NCBI GenBank assembly: GCA_050730655.1
Contig: JBOHNL010000017.1
Location: forward strand, 62,001-126,000
Direction: 5' to 3'
DNA length: 64,000 bases
Source: JAFEBO01 sp050730655
GTDB lineage: Bacteria > Planctomycetota > Phycisphaerae > Phycisphaerales > UBA1924
Under the pieces are notes generated by a model. It saw only the letters and a program-made list of their open reading frames with translations. It was not told the origin of the DNA and searched no databases. The position numbers and the translations under genes were made by a program. This document shows, one piece after another, positions 8,118-17,131 of the stretch. Each line of letters starts with the position of its first letter. The stretch's first letter is position 1.

Positions 8118-10766
8118 TTACGGACACACCAGGTTGTTGTACGCGACCACAAACGCCTGGAAGTCCAGATCATCCACCACGCCGTCGTGATTGAAATCCG
8201 CCGGGCACCCGAACGCCATCGACGGATCCGTGCAGTCCAGCGTGTTGTACGCCAGCAGGAAGATCGGGAAGTCCCCATCGTCCACCACGCCGTCGTTGTT
8301 CAGATCCCACGGACAGAACGCGCGAGGCGTGAACGCCAGGCGCATCGCGATCGGGCCCCACGTATCGCCAGTCGTCGCGGCCGCATCCCCATAGTTATAA
8401 ATCGACCCGCCTGTTGCGATGGGGCTGCTGCCCTGCCCGTCCAGGTAGAAGGAATCCGCGGTCAACGGACCCTGCCCGCGGAACGTGACGCACAGATCGC
8501 CGCCCGTGTAGACGTACGCCCTCGTGAACGGAACGTACCACGCATTCTGGCTCGGTGCTCCCAAAGCCGGATACGCATTCGCCGGGACCGTCATCGGACC
8601 CGAGCGCACCATCACCGCGCCGGGGCCGATGTTGGACGCGAAGATCGTACTGATCGCGAGAGGCGCGTGTGCCGCCGGAGCAATCGAGACATCAAACTGA
8701 CTCAGATTGGTAGCAGTTGCGGGAATCCCAACTCCGTTGAAGCCGTCCGCCCGCAGGCTGAAGCCGGTAATCGCAGAACCAACGGTCACCGTGCGCAATT
8801 GGCTCGCCGGAATGATCGTCTGGACCGAGTAGTTCGAGATGAACGGCAGGCTCCAAGCGCTGCTCCCCTCGGCAGCCGCAAGGCTGTTGGGCGTCATGAC
8901 CGACGGGATATAGCCCAACTTCGTCGCCGTCCCAGTGAAGCCTCCGCCGTAGAAATCCCCGGTTGTCGCGCCAACGCCGAAGGCATACGTCGAACGGTTC
9001 GTTTGCGACGAACCAAAAACCGCTTCCGGTCGTCCGATATCGCCGCTCAGACCCGTGTGCCGGATCGTGATGCACAGCGGACCTCCCTTGTAGACAAAGT
9101 TCTTCTGGAACTGCACGATCTTGCCGAAGTTCCCGTTCGAACCCGCCGGCATGACGCCCGCCGGCACGACGAGCCCGCCGTCGTAGACCAGCACTTTGTC
9201 CGAACCCTCGTTCGCCGCGAAAGTCGCGCTCATCCCGCTCGGCGGCGCAGTCGCCGTGCTCACCGACAGTTCAAAATCAGTCGCCGTCACTGCCGTGCTC
9301 GGCCCGTTTCCTGCTGAACCATTCTGTCGAAGCCAAAGCGAATCTATCACGCTGCCCACGGGAATGTACGCGAGCTCAGATGCCGACAGAACCGTCTGAA
9401 GGACCGGCGTGACCGTGATCCCGAACGTGTCCGCGCCCGGTGAAAGCTGATTTAAAGGCGAACTCGTTCCCGCATCGACACTGAAGCGAGTGGTCAAATA
9501 TGGAGAGGCCGAGGCAGCAACAGTCGCGCTCGCCGAAACTGTTTGGTACCCTTTCACATCGCTCCCATATCCCGGCCCGTTGGTCAAAATCCCGTCGAAA
9601 TATCCGGGAACTCCAGAGCCCTGGCCGCTGTGCCGCACCACCGACAGCAACGGTCCGCCCCGATAGTGGTACGCGTTGGTAAACGCGACCTCCGTGCCAA
9701 ACGGTGTTGTCACTTGCGTCCCGATGGGCCCAAATGCACCGGTCGGCAGACTCAGCGCGCCGGCGCGCACCTGCACCGCATCCGCTCCCACGTTGCTCGC
9801 GATCGTCGTCGAGAGTGTCGCGGGCGGATTGGCCGAGCGCGACAATTGAACATCAAACTGGCTGAACGTCGCCGGCGCCGCCGGCCAGGCTGTCGCCAGA
9901 CCCGAATACTGCCGCCACGTCATTCCCACAAAGTCCGACCCCGGACCGATCGTGTCAAACTGATTCGCCGCCGCGACCGCCTGGTGCGTGAACGCTGAAG
10001 TCCACATCAGCACGCCGTCCCCATCGCCCGGGCTCGCGAGCGTGCCCGCAAAGTTCTCTCCGACAAACACCTTCGTCACGCCCTTCGCCAAATCCGTAAT
10101 CGCCGGCGTATGGGTCAATCGCACGATCGGCCCGCCCGCGGATGGTCCGGATCCAGCAGCGGCAGCGTCCGGCGCGTTCTCCGAAAACATATATCGCTGG
10201 GACGATCCCGTGTTGATGACGTCGGCGTACGCGGCAAAGGTCGACGACGGGCTCACCATTCGAAACTCGATTACCAGCGGTCCGCCCGTATACACAAAGC
10301 CGGTGGTAAACGGGATCACCGGTCCCCATGGCTGCGGAACAGTCGGTCCCGACGCCACAAACTGGTACGCGCCCGCCGCCACGTCGAGAGATCCGCTTCG
10401 CACCAGCACCGGGCTGGTCAAGTTCGACGCATACGTCGCGGACATGGTCGCCGGCGTCAGCGAAGACGTCGCCATCCGGATGTCGTACCGCGTGATCGTG
10501 AACGCCGATGTCGGAAATGTCGACGAGAAGTTCTTCTCAAGCCTCACCTGCATGCCCGTGATCACACTTCCGACCGGGATCCCGGTGAGCAAGTCCGCGC
10601 CGTACATCACCTGCATCGCCGCAGAGGTGTAGTTTGCCAAAGGAATCGAATTGCCGCTGTTTCCCGGCGCCGCATCAAACGCCGGTGGCAGAGTCTGCAG
10701 ACTCTGAGCCCACGCGCTCGCCGAGGCGACGCACACCAACAAACCCGCCCGCACGCAGTTTTTCAT
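8118..10766 (-). CDS. secreted dockerin-type protein with four copies of the unrecognised module
   Basis: The ATG at 10766 is preferred over the longer ORF because it opens a signal peptide (VRAGLLVCVASASAWAQ) and a GGGGGAG site lies upstream; about 882 residues. Four modules are recognisable from their core phrases ATMSATYASN, ATLSTTIASN, GMSATFAANEGSD and AISTIFASN, each followed by a VRSG-type strand and a Y-GG segment. The C-terminus has two dockerin-like motifs (DLNNDGVVDDGDF, DFNHDGVVDDLDF) and ends VCP. It is paralogous to the neighbours at 3559 and 11089, which carry three and five modules. Likely exported and calcium-stabilised; biochemical role unknown. Confidence 0.8.
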   Translation of the reverse strand: MKNCVRAGLLVCVASASAWAQSLQTLPPAFDAAPGNSGNSIPLANYTSAAMQVMYGADLLTGIPVGSVITGMQVRLEKNFSSTFPTSAFTITRYDIRMATSSLTPATMSATYASNLTSPVLVRSGSLDVAAGAYQFVASGPTVPQPWGPVIPFTTGFVYTGGPLVIEFRMVSPSSTFAAYADVINTGSSQRYMFSENAPDAAAAGSGPSAGGPIVRLTHTPAITDLAKGVTKVFVGENFAGTLASPGDGDGVLMWTSAFTHQAVAAANQFDTIGPGSDFVGMTWRQYSGLATAWPAAPATFSQFDVQLSRSANPPATLSTTIASNVGADAVQVRAGALSLPTGAFGPIGTQVTTPFGTEVAFTNAYHYRGGPLLSVVRHSGQGSGVPGYFDGILTNGPGYGSDVKGYQTVSASATVAASASPYLTTRFSVDAGTSSPLNQLSPGADTFGITVTPVLQTVLSASELAYIPVGSVIDSLWLRQNGSAGNGPSTAVTATDFELSVSTATAPPSGMSATFAANEGSDKVLVYDGGLVVPAGVMPAGSNGNFGKIVQFQKNFVYKGGPLCITIRHTGLSGDIGRPEAVFGSSQTNRSTYAFGVGATTGDFYGGGFTGTATKLGYIPSVMTPNSLAAAEGSSAWSLPFISNYSVQTIIPASQLRTVTVGSAITGFSLRADGFNGVGIPATATNLSQFDVSIAPAAHAPLAISTIFASNIGPGAVMVRSGPMTVPANAYPALGAPSQNAWYVPFTRAYVYTGGDLCVTFRGQGPLTADSFYLDGQGSSPIATGGSIYNYGDAAATTGDTWGPIAMRLAFTPRAFCPWDLNNDGVVDDGDFPIFLLAYNTLDCTDPSMAFGCPADFNHDGVVDDLDFQAFVVAYNNLVCP

Positions 10767-10980
10767 AAAGCTCTTTCTCCCCCGAGCCCGCTCATCCAGT
10801 CTAACCATGGCGGCGATCGCGGCAAACAAAAAAGCGCATGTGGCCACAACGTCGCTCTCCGCACACGTTTAGGCACGCGTTCCCGCGAGGGGACGCCGCG
10901 CTTGCGAGCACGCAAAACCAATCTAATAGCGCAACCTTCGCGCCAAGCTCGCCCGCTACGCGCGCTCAATAAAATTCTTT

Positions 10981-11085
10981 CCGACATCCGACATCCGACA
11001 TCCGACATCCGACATCCGACATCCGACATCCGACATCCGACATCCGACATCCGACATCCGACATCCGACATCCGACATCCGACAT
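10981..11085. repeat. perfect heptanucleotide array, 15 x CCGACAT
   Basis: Fifteen uninterrupted 7-base units, 105 bp. It starts after TTCTTT and ends three bases 3' of the stop codon of the minus-strand gene at 11089, so it would be the 3' untranslated region of that transcript. A second array with a different unit at 31935 also has exactly 15 copies. Confidence 0.95.
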
Positions 11086-11088
11086 TCC

Positions 11089-14000
11089 TCACGGACACAC
11101 AAGCTCGTTGTACGCCACAATAAACGCCTGGAAGTCCACATCATCCACCACGCCGTCGTGATTGAAATCCGCCGGACACCCAAACGGCATCGTGACATCC
11201 TTGCAATCCAGAATGTTGTACGACTGCAGGAAGAGCGGGAAGTCCCCGTCGTCCACGGCTCCGTCGTTGTTCAGATCCCAAGGGCAGAACGCACGAACCG
11301 TGAATGCAAAGCGCATCGCGACGGCGCCAAGCGTTGAGGTCGATGCTGCCGCATCCGGATTTCCGTCGTTCCAGCGCGCCGCTCCCATGGCGGTCGGCCC
11401 GGTCCCGTCCGTGTCAAGATACGTGAAGTCCGGCAGCGTCGCGGTCGACCGGATCGTGAGGCACAAGTCGCCTCCCGGATAGACAAACGCCCGATCGAAA
11501 TCGACAAACCACTCGTTCTCGCCGTGGAGGTTGAAGTCTCCCGTTGCAGGGAACGCCCCCGCCGGAATCACCATCGGCCCGGATCGCACCGTCACCACGC
11601 CCGGCCCGTTGTTCAAGGCAAACGTGTTGCTCATCGTCAATGGCGTCTGCGCCGAAGGCGCGAGCGTGACATCGAACCGCCCGACGCTCAGCGCCGCCTC
11701 CGGCCGCGTCGGCGCCCCGCCCGTCGAACTGTTCCGGAAACTCACGCCGGTAATCGCCGAGCCGACATCCACCGGCCGCAACTCGTCCGCCGGCACGATG
11801 AACTGAATCGTTGAAGGTCGCGACAGGAAATCGAATCCGTTGGACGCTTCAACCGTCGCGAACGAATTCGGCGTGTGCACCGACGGCACGTAACCAAATC
11901 GCGAACCCGCAATCGCGCCGCCCGCGCTCGCAACGATCCCGCTCGCCGCGTCGAACGCGACGGCGACCACGGTTTGCGCGTCCGGCAGCGTTGGGAGCAC
12001 TCCCTCACACTGGGCCACATCGACGGTAAATTTCTGGTGACGAAGCGTGACGCACAACGCGCCGCCTTTATAGACAAACGCTTTCTCGAATTTGACAAGC
12101 CGCGCAAATGTACCCGTCGAGCCCGCGGGGATCGTCCCCGCCGCAACCGCCAGCGGCCCATTGTGGACAAGCACCGCGTCCGTCCCCTCGTTGTTGGCAA
12201 ACACCGTCGACATCGTCGTCGGATTTGTCGAGGCCGTGCTCAGCGTCAATTCAAAGTCCGGGCAAATCGAATCTGCCGCGGGGCTTGAAGGCCCGGACGC
12301 AAAATTGCGAATCCACATCGAATCGATCAGGCTTCCCGGCGGGATATAGCGAAGCTGCTCCCCACTGATGACCGCCTGGTACACATACGTATCGCTCCGA
12401 AGCAGCGCGTTGTAGAACGCGTTCGAGGGGGCTCCCAGCGTCAGGGGCACCATCGTCGCCGCGTTCACCTCATGCCGAAGCACCGTCGCCGAGATGGGGT
12501 TTCCGGTCGCGCCCGAACTGCTGCTTGCCAGCAGGCAGTCCGCTCGTGTCCCGAAGGCCGGATCGCCCATCGGAATCGCGTCGAGAAAACCTCCCGCATC
12601 CACAAGGTTTCCGCTGTGCCGCACAAAGACGTTCAGCGGACCGCCCGTGTACGAATATGGATTCTGATACCAGAACGTGTGCGAAAACGGCGCATTCGTC
12701 GCCGCGGTCGCAAACGCGTTCGCCGGAATCACCAGCGCGTCCGCGTACGCGTGCACGACGTCCGCGCCCACGTTGCTCGCAAACGTCGTCGAAAGAGCGC
12801 CCGGCGGGTTGACCGAACGCGACACATCAATGGTGTAGCTTGCGAACAACGCCTGCGCCGCCGGCCAGGTCGCGAAGCCGGCCCCCAGCCGCCCCGAGTA
12901 ACCGATCAACTGCGAACCCGGCGCAATCGTGTCGAACTGATTCGCGCTCGCAACCGTCATCACGCTCCGCGGAGCGCTGTTCGTTAGTGAATTGAGTTGC
13001 GACGGCGCCTCCGCACTCGCGTAGTCGTCGGCAACAAACACCTTCGTCACGCCGTTCCGCAGATCCGCCGCGTAGATGAATCGCGTCACCGGTGCGTTGG
13101 TAAGCGTTCCCGTCGCAGCCGTCCGCGACACGCTCGAGTAGAGGCCACGCACGCCGTCCGCCACAAAGGTGACCCCGCTTGGTGCGTCAAGGAAATCCGT
13201 TGCGACCAGGCCCGTCCCCGGATGATTGATGTCGACGCACAAATTGCCGCCCAAATACTGGTACGGCGTCTCAAACATGATCGCCCGACCAAACTGCTCC
13301 GGTGTCGGGGACGTCTCCTCATCCTGAAACGTACCGGCATTCAGCGTGAGCGCCCCATCAACCACAAGCTTCTGCGTCCCGATCACGTTACTCGCATACG
13401 TCGATGTCATCGCGCCCGTCGCGACGCCCTGGCTCAGCCGAACCTCGTAGTCTGAAAAGGTCGCCGCGGCAGGCGGCCATGCCGCCACCCCGCCCGTCTG
13501 ATCCAGCCGGAAAACCATCCCCAGGATCTTCGCCCCCGCCGGAATTCCCAGCGCCGCCTCGTCGACGACATACTGGAATCGCCGGTTCGTTGTCCCCGAA
13601 AGTGGACCTTCCTGACCGCTCGGCGCCGACGCCGACGCGTACGCCGCCGGCACGACCGCGTTCGACGGCGGCGTGTACTCAAACCGCATGACCGTCCCGT
13701 TTGCCACCGCTCCCGTCGTCGCGGTGCGCGACGTGGCGAAGCTGCCCGCCATGCCTTCCGCGACACTTGATGCGTCCATGAATTCCGACGCCAATCCTGT
13801 TCCCGTGTAGTTGATATCGATGCACAGCGATCCGCCCAGATAGAGAAAGCCGGTGTCGAACAAAACGGGAGGCCCAAAGTTCTCCGGCGTCGTGCCCGTT
13901 GCTCCCGCCGAGTAGCTGTTCGCTGCGATGTTCAACGCCCCGTCCTTCACCAGCGTTTGCACACCCGATATGTTGCTCGCATACGTCGTGCTCATCGTCG

Positions 14001-14322
14001 CCGCCGTCGTCGCCGCGGCACTGATCCGCACTTCATAATCCGCGATCGTCACATCCGAAGCCGGCCACGAAAGCGTGCGGCTGTTGTCCAGCCTCACGCG
14101 ATATCCATCCAGCCTGCTCCCGATCGGAATGCCCGTCAGCGCCTGCGCATCAATGACAAGCTGATATCGCCGAGCCGCATTGCCGCTCAACACCCCCTGG
14201 TTGTTCGAGCCCAAATCAACCCCGTTCCCGCTCGACGGCACCACGGCGTTGTCCGCCCGCGCCACCAGCGCGCCAAGACAAACCAGTGCCCCGGTCACAA
14301 TGCTTCCGCTCAGCGTCTTCAT
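11089..14322 (-). CDS. secreted dockerin-type protein with five copies of the unrecognised module
   Basis: The ATG at 14322, with GGGAG upstream, opens a signal peptide (IVTGALVCLGALVARA); about 1077 residues. Five modules are identified by TMSTTYASN, AMTSTYASN, ALSTTFASN, TMSTVFANNEGTD and TMSNTFALNNG. The first two modules are closer to each other than to the rest, with a shared DINY/DINH phrase in place of VRH, suggesting internal duplication. The C-terminus has DLNNDGAVDDGDF and DFNHDGVVDDVDF and ends VCP. No catalytic motif is visible. It is the largest member of the tandem minus-strand cluster; its stop is followed directly by the 15-unit heptad array. Confidence 0.8.
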   Translation of the reverse strand: MKTLSGSIVTGALVCLGALVARADNAVVPSSGNGVDLGSNNQGVLSGNAARRYQLVIDAQALTGIPIGSRLDGYRVRLDNSRTLSWPASDVTIADYEVRISAAATTAATMSTTYASNISGVQTLVKDGALNIAANSYSAGATGTTPENFGPPVLFDTGFLYLGGSLCIDINYTGTGLASEFMDASSVAEGMAGSFATSRTATTGAVANGTVMRFEYTPPSNAVVPAAYASASAPSGQEGPLSGTTNRRFQYVVDEAALGIPAGAKILGMVFRLDQTGGVAAWPPAAATFSDYEVRLSQGVATGAMTSTYASNVIGTQKLVVDGALTLNAGTFQDEETSPTPEQFGRAIMFETPYQYLGGNLCVDINHPGTGLVATDFLDAPSGVTFVADGVRGLYSSVSRTAATGTLTNAPVTRFIYAADLRNGVTKVFVADDYASAEAPSQLNSLTNSAPRSVMTVASANQFDTIAPGSQLIGYSGRLGAGFATWPAAQALFASYTIDVSRSVNPPGALSTTFASNVGADVVHAYADALVIPANAFATAATNAPFSHTFWYQNPYSYTGGPLNVFVRHSGNLVDAGGFLDAIPMGDPAFGTRADCLLASSSSGATGNPISATVLRHEVNAATMVPLTLGAPSNAFYNALLRSDTYVYQAVISGEQLRYIPPGSLIDSMWIRNFASGPSSPAADSICPDFELTLSTASTNPTTMSTVFANNEGTDAVLVHNGPLAVAAGTIPAGSTGTFARLVKFEKAFVYKGGALCVTLRHQKFTVDVAQCEGVLPTLPDAQTVVAVAFDAASGIVASAGGAIAGSRFGYVPSVHTPNSFATVEASNGFDFLSRPSTIQFIVPADELRPVDVGSAITGVSFRNSSTGGAPTRPEAALSVGRFDVTLAPSAQTPLTMSNTFALNNGPGVVTVRSGPMVIPAGAFPATGDFNLHGENEWFVDFDRAFVYPGGDLCLTIRSTATLPDFTYLDTDGTGPTAMGAARWNDGNPDAAASTSTLGAVAMRFAFTVRAFCPWDLNNDGAVDDGDFPLFLQSYNILDCKDVTMPFGCPADFNHDGVVDDVDFQAFIVAYNELVCP

Positions 14323-14476
14323 TTTGCAGACTCCCACGCCGGACCCGCTCCGGAACTTGCATGTCAGCCTACTTGGCGAAAACCTATTCCGGCAAGCATA
14401 ATTCCGAATATTCAAATCCCACCCAACCCAGCCCTACTCGCCCGCCCCTTCCAAAGCGGCCCGATTCGGCCGCCTT

Positions 14477-15493
14477 TCACAACTTCTTGATCACACTCAC
14501 CGCCGCATACAGCCCGCCCACCATCTCGCGCGCCACAACCTTCGCCGCAAAGGCAGGATTCAACGGCTGCAACCGAATCCGCTCCTCCCCCGTCTTCTCC
14601 CCATTCGGCCCGCCCGATTCAAAGAACACCCGCTTGAAAGTCGATTCCCCATCCGGCTCCAGCCGCACAAAACAATCCATCCCCCCGCGCACCTCCCGCG
14701 CCGGGCTGAACACAACAACATCCCCCTCCCGATATTCCGGCATCATGCTTTCTCCAACCACCCGCGCCGCAAACGCATCCGCATCGTCAATATCCGGACA
14801 CCGCACATACTCGTCCGCAATGCGAGCAGGAAAAGAAAGATCCGTAAATTCAACCGGATACCCCGCCTGAACGGAGTTAATCAGGGGGACTTCGCGGGCT
14901 AGGAAGCGGGAGATGGGGACGGGGGTGGTGGTGCCGGAAGTGTTGGCGCCGGAGGCGTTGGCGCTGGGTGCGCGGGTCATGTCTTCGCGCGTGCCCATCA
15001 GGCGCTGAAGTTCGCCGGAGCGGTAGGCTTCGTCGAGGGCGCCGCGGAGTTTTCCGTTTTCGTCGATGCCGCTGGCGGCGAGGAGGGTTGCGAGTTTTTT
15101 CTCGCGCTCGCGCTGCGCGGCTTCGCGGGCGGCGAGCTGCATCACTTCACGGCGGAAGTGCGCGGGGGTGCGCTCCCAGTCGGCGGCGCGGGAGAGTTCA
15201 CCCTCGGGGACCTGCAGCGCTTTTTCGAGTGCGCGGATCATCGAGTCGCTGGGCACCTCGCGGAGCGCGTTTTCGATCACCGACAAATAGCCTTTGGTAC
15301 ATCCCGCGGCATCGGCGAGCTCCTCGAGCGTGAGGTTGCGCGCGAGGCGGAGCTTGCGCAGGCGCGAGCCCCAGTACATGCCGCCGGATTCCATCACGGC
15401 TTCGGCGTTCGGTCTCGGGCCATGCGCCTGGCGGGGCCCGCTTCGCGAAACTGCGGGCTTGGCTTCGACTCGTTTGCTCTTCTTCTTGGACAC
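14477..15493 (-). CDS. XRE-family, LexA/CI-like autocleaving repressor (S24 peptidase)
   Basis: A helix-turn-helix of the HTH_3 type (LRKLRLARNLTLEELADAAGC..YLSVIENA) lies near residues 42-100. A hydrophilic linker and a C-terminal S24/LexA-type protease domain follow. The expected self-cleavage pair is VQ-A-G at 210-211, the nucleophilic serine is in GESMMPEYREGD (about 249) and the general-base lysine in STFKRVFF (about 287). All three elements are present, so RecA-stimulated self-cleavage is plausible. I chose the GTG at 15493 (GGAG upstream); an ATG at 15394 is an alternative. It is divergent from the HTH gene at 15648, the classical layout of a phage lysogeny switch. Confidence 0.85.
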   Translation of the reverse strand: MSKKKSKRVEAKPAVSRSGPRQAHGPRPNAEAVMESGGMYWGSRLRKLRLARNLTLEELADAAGCTKGYLSVIENALREVPSDSMIRALEKALQVPEGELSRAADWERTPAHFRREVMQLAAREAAQREREKKLATLLAASGIDENGKLRGALDEAYRSGELQRLMGTREDMTRAPSANASGANTSGTTTPVPISRFLAREVPLINSVQAGYPVEFTDLSFPARIADEYVRCPDIDDADAFAARVVGESMMPEYREGDVVVFSPAREVRGGMDCFVRLEPDGESTFKRVFFESGGPNGEKTGEERIRLQPLNPAFAAKVVAREMVGGLYAAVSVIKKL

Positions 15494-15631
15494 GGCGGTG
15501 CTCCGAACACGATCCCGGGTTCTCGTTCGGGCCAAACGCGCTTCTACGCCTTTGGCCCGCCGGAATCTGCTACAATACCAAACAAAATTCGTACAAGTTG
15601 GCCCAACCGGCTTCCCGGTAGGTTCCTGTTG

Positions 15632-15657
15632 TGGTAAACTGTACTGTATGTTTACCA
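15632..15657. promoter_or_regulatory. candidate operator: 8-bp inverted repeat overlapping the start codon
   Basis: TGGTAAAC and GTTTACCA form a perfect 8-bp inverted repeat with a 10-base spacer. The ATG of the divergent HTH gene (15648-15650) lies inside it, and the repressor gene reads away on the other side. This is where a dimeric repressor would block translation start or early transcription. Upstream, TACAAT at 15571-15576 could be a -10 element, but no good -35 is spaced with it. Confidence 0.6.
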
Positions 15658-16223
15658 GCGTGTCAACTGTTGAGAGGCCCGAATCCGCGGCAACTTCGCT
15701 TCGGGCAACGCCCATCCGCCTCGCCCTGCTGGCTCCGGCGCCCGCGAAAAAGCAGCGCCGGCCACTGCTGAATCTGGATCTTGATCGGCGCCGGCGCGAA
15801 GCGCTCTCGCGCGAGTTTGCCACCAGGGTCACCGAGCACGCCAAGTGGCTGCCCGCGGCGGATCTCGCGCTTTTGAACTGGGTCTACCGGAGCCAGCGGC
15901 CCTTAACTGAACTTGCGGCGACCGGCATGGCGCGCCAGTGGGTGCTCCATCGCAAGCTGAACCGGATTGTCGCGCGGGTCTTGTCGCCGGCGTATCGCCA
16001 TGTCGCGATGGTGCTGGCGTGCACGAAAAAGCCGCCTCAATGGCCACCGGCGCCGAACGCCCGGATTACGGAAGAAGCGCTCCAGCTTGCTTCGGCTCGC
16101 GCGATCTTTATCAATGGTCTGACCGTGCGCGAAACCGCACGGATTCTCGGCATTTCGCGGCAACGCGTGACGCGCTATCGCGAGATTGTCGCGTTGCAGG
16201 CCGAAGCGCTGACGCCGGTCTGA
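15648..16223 (+). CDS. HTH protein, TrfB/KorA- or sigma-region-4-like
   Basis: A 191-residue basic protein. The ATG inside the palindrome is chosen because homology-like composition begins there; the ORF upstream is the antisense of the repressor. The C-terminal 45 residues form a clear helix-turn-helix (ARAIFINGLTVRETARILGISRQRVTRYREI), resembling TrfB/KorA regulators or sigma-70 region 4. The N-terminal part is rich in Arg/Lys/Trp and has no recognised domain. Its stop TGA overlaps the next ATG by one base, so it is probably translationally coupled to the ATPase gene. A role as early regulator of the phage-like module is inferred. Confidence 0.7.
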   Translation: MFTSVSTVERPESAATSLRATPIRLALLAPAPAKKQRRPLLNLDLDRRRREALSREFATRVTEHAKWLPAADLALLNWVYRSQRPLTELAATGMARQWVLHRKLNRIVARVLSPAYRHVAMVLACTKKPPQWPPAPNARITEEALQLASARAIFINGLTVRETARILGISRQRVTRYREIVALQAEALTPV

Positions 16224-17020
16224 TGCGCAAACGCCGCGTTCTCTCGAATTCTTCTGCACTTCCCCTTCCGAGACTACCCATGCCAATCTCTTCATCCCAC
16301 GCCCCCAAGCGCATCGCACTCAACGGCCGCGCGCCATCGAGGCGATTGCTGAAGGCGTGCTGCCGATTTGGGATCGGCGTCACGCGCAAAGCAGATCTGC
16401 CGGCGCGCGGGCATCGGCTTGATGCGCTGCTCGGGCTTGCGCCGGGCGGGGTCGCGCTGGTGACCGGGCCAAGCGGCAGCGGCAAGTCGCGTTTGATGCG
16501 CGAGTTACGTGAAGCGGTGCCGGATGCGGTGCTCTGCGATCTTGCATCTATATATAGATGCGGCAGCGGGGCGGTGATCGATCTGATTCCGCTGCCATTG
16601 GAGCGCGCCCTGCGGCTGCTTGCCGCGGCGGGGTTGGCGGATCCGTTTGTGCTGGGCCGAACGGTGCGCGAGTTGTCGGTGGGGGAGCGGGCGCGGTTCT
16701 TTTTGGCGCGGGCGCTTGCGCGGCGGAGTCGCTCATCGAAGGCGCGGCCGGGGTGGTTGTTGATCGATGAATTCTTGACGACGCTCGATCGCGAAACGGC
16801 GAAGGGAGTGGCGCGATCGTTTCGGCACGCGGCGAGCGTGATGACGCCGCGATCGCGCGTGATTGTCGCGACGGCGCATGGAGATGTGGAGCGCGAGTTT
16901 GCGCCGGATGTAGTTGTGCAGCTTGAATGCGAACTCGAGAAACGCAAATGCCAAGATTTTCACCACAGAGACACAGAGGCACGGAGAAGAGAGAAGCGAG
17001 TGAAGAGCGGCGATGCGTGA
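16223..17020 (+). CDS. ABC-type ATPase, N-terminal half of a COG2401-like system
   Basis: About 265 residues. Walker A TGPSGSGKS is at 81-89, the ABC signature-like LSVGERARFFLARAL follows, and Walker B is WLLIDEFLTTLD, then a TAHGD switch-like histidine, all in ABC order. In COG2401 proteins such an ATPase is fused to an acetyltransferase-like domain; here that domain is the next gene. Start is uncertain: ATG 16223 overlaps the preceding stop, and ATG 16280 is the alternative. The last 20 or so residues (QDFHHRDTEARRREKR) are translation of a dispersed CACCACAGAG repeat, so the ancestral C-terminus was probably shorter. Substrate unknown; phage packaging or DNA processing is inferred from location. 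Confidence 0.78.
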   Translation: MRKRRVLSNSSALPLPRLPMPISSSHAPKRIALNGRAPSRRLLKACCRFGIGVTRKADLPARGHRLDALLGLAPGGVALVTGPSGSGKSRLMRELREAVPDAVLCDLASIYRCGSGAVIDLIPLPLERALRLLAAAGLADPFVLGRTVRELSVGERARFFLARALARRSRSSKARPGWLLIDEFLTTLDRETAKGVARSFRHAASVMTPRSRVIVATAHGDVEREFAPDVVVQLECELEKRKCQDFHHRDTEARRREKRVKSGDA

Positions 17021-17105
17021 AGACGTGTTGTTGTCCCGTGCTGCCTGTCTGCCTTTGCCAAATCTTCGTTGCCTTTCTCAGTGCCTCAGTGCCTCCGTGG
17101 TGAAT
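16955..17105. repeat. inverted pair of CACCACAGAGACACAGAG-type repeats
   Basis: The left arm (16960-16990) is a period-8 series of CAGAGACA/CAGAGGCA/CGGAGAAG units. The right arm (17075-17105) is the inverse, CAGTGCCTCAGTGCCTCCG. The left arm encodes the tail of the ATPase; the right arm ends just before the AGGAG of the GNAT gene. Similar inverted pairs occur at 42850-42966, with single arms at 29230 and 37880. Confidence 0.8.
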
Positions 17106-17131
17106 GCCTTTCTCTTCTTCAGGAGCTACTC

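Noticed and set aside
10981..11085. Possible CRISPR array
   Set aside because: The units are 7 bases with no spacers, and no cas genes are present. The same applies to 31935-32039.
15643..15658. E. coli-type LexA box (CTG-N10-CAG)
   Set aside because: The CTG and CAG are separated by nine bases, not ten; the TGGTAAAC-N10-GTTTACCA palindrome explains the symmetry better.
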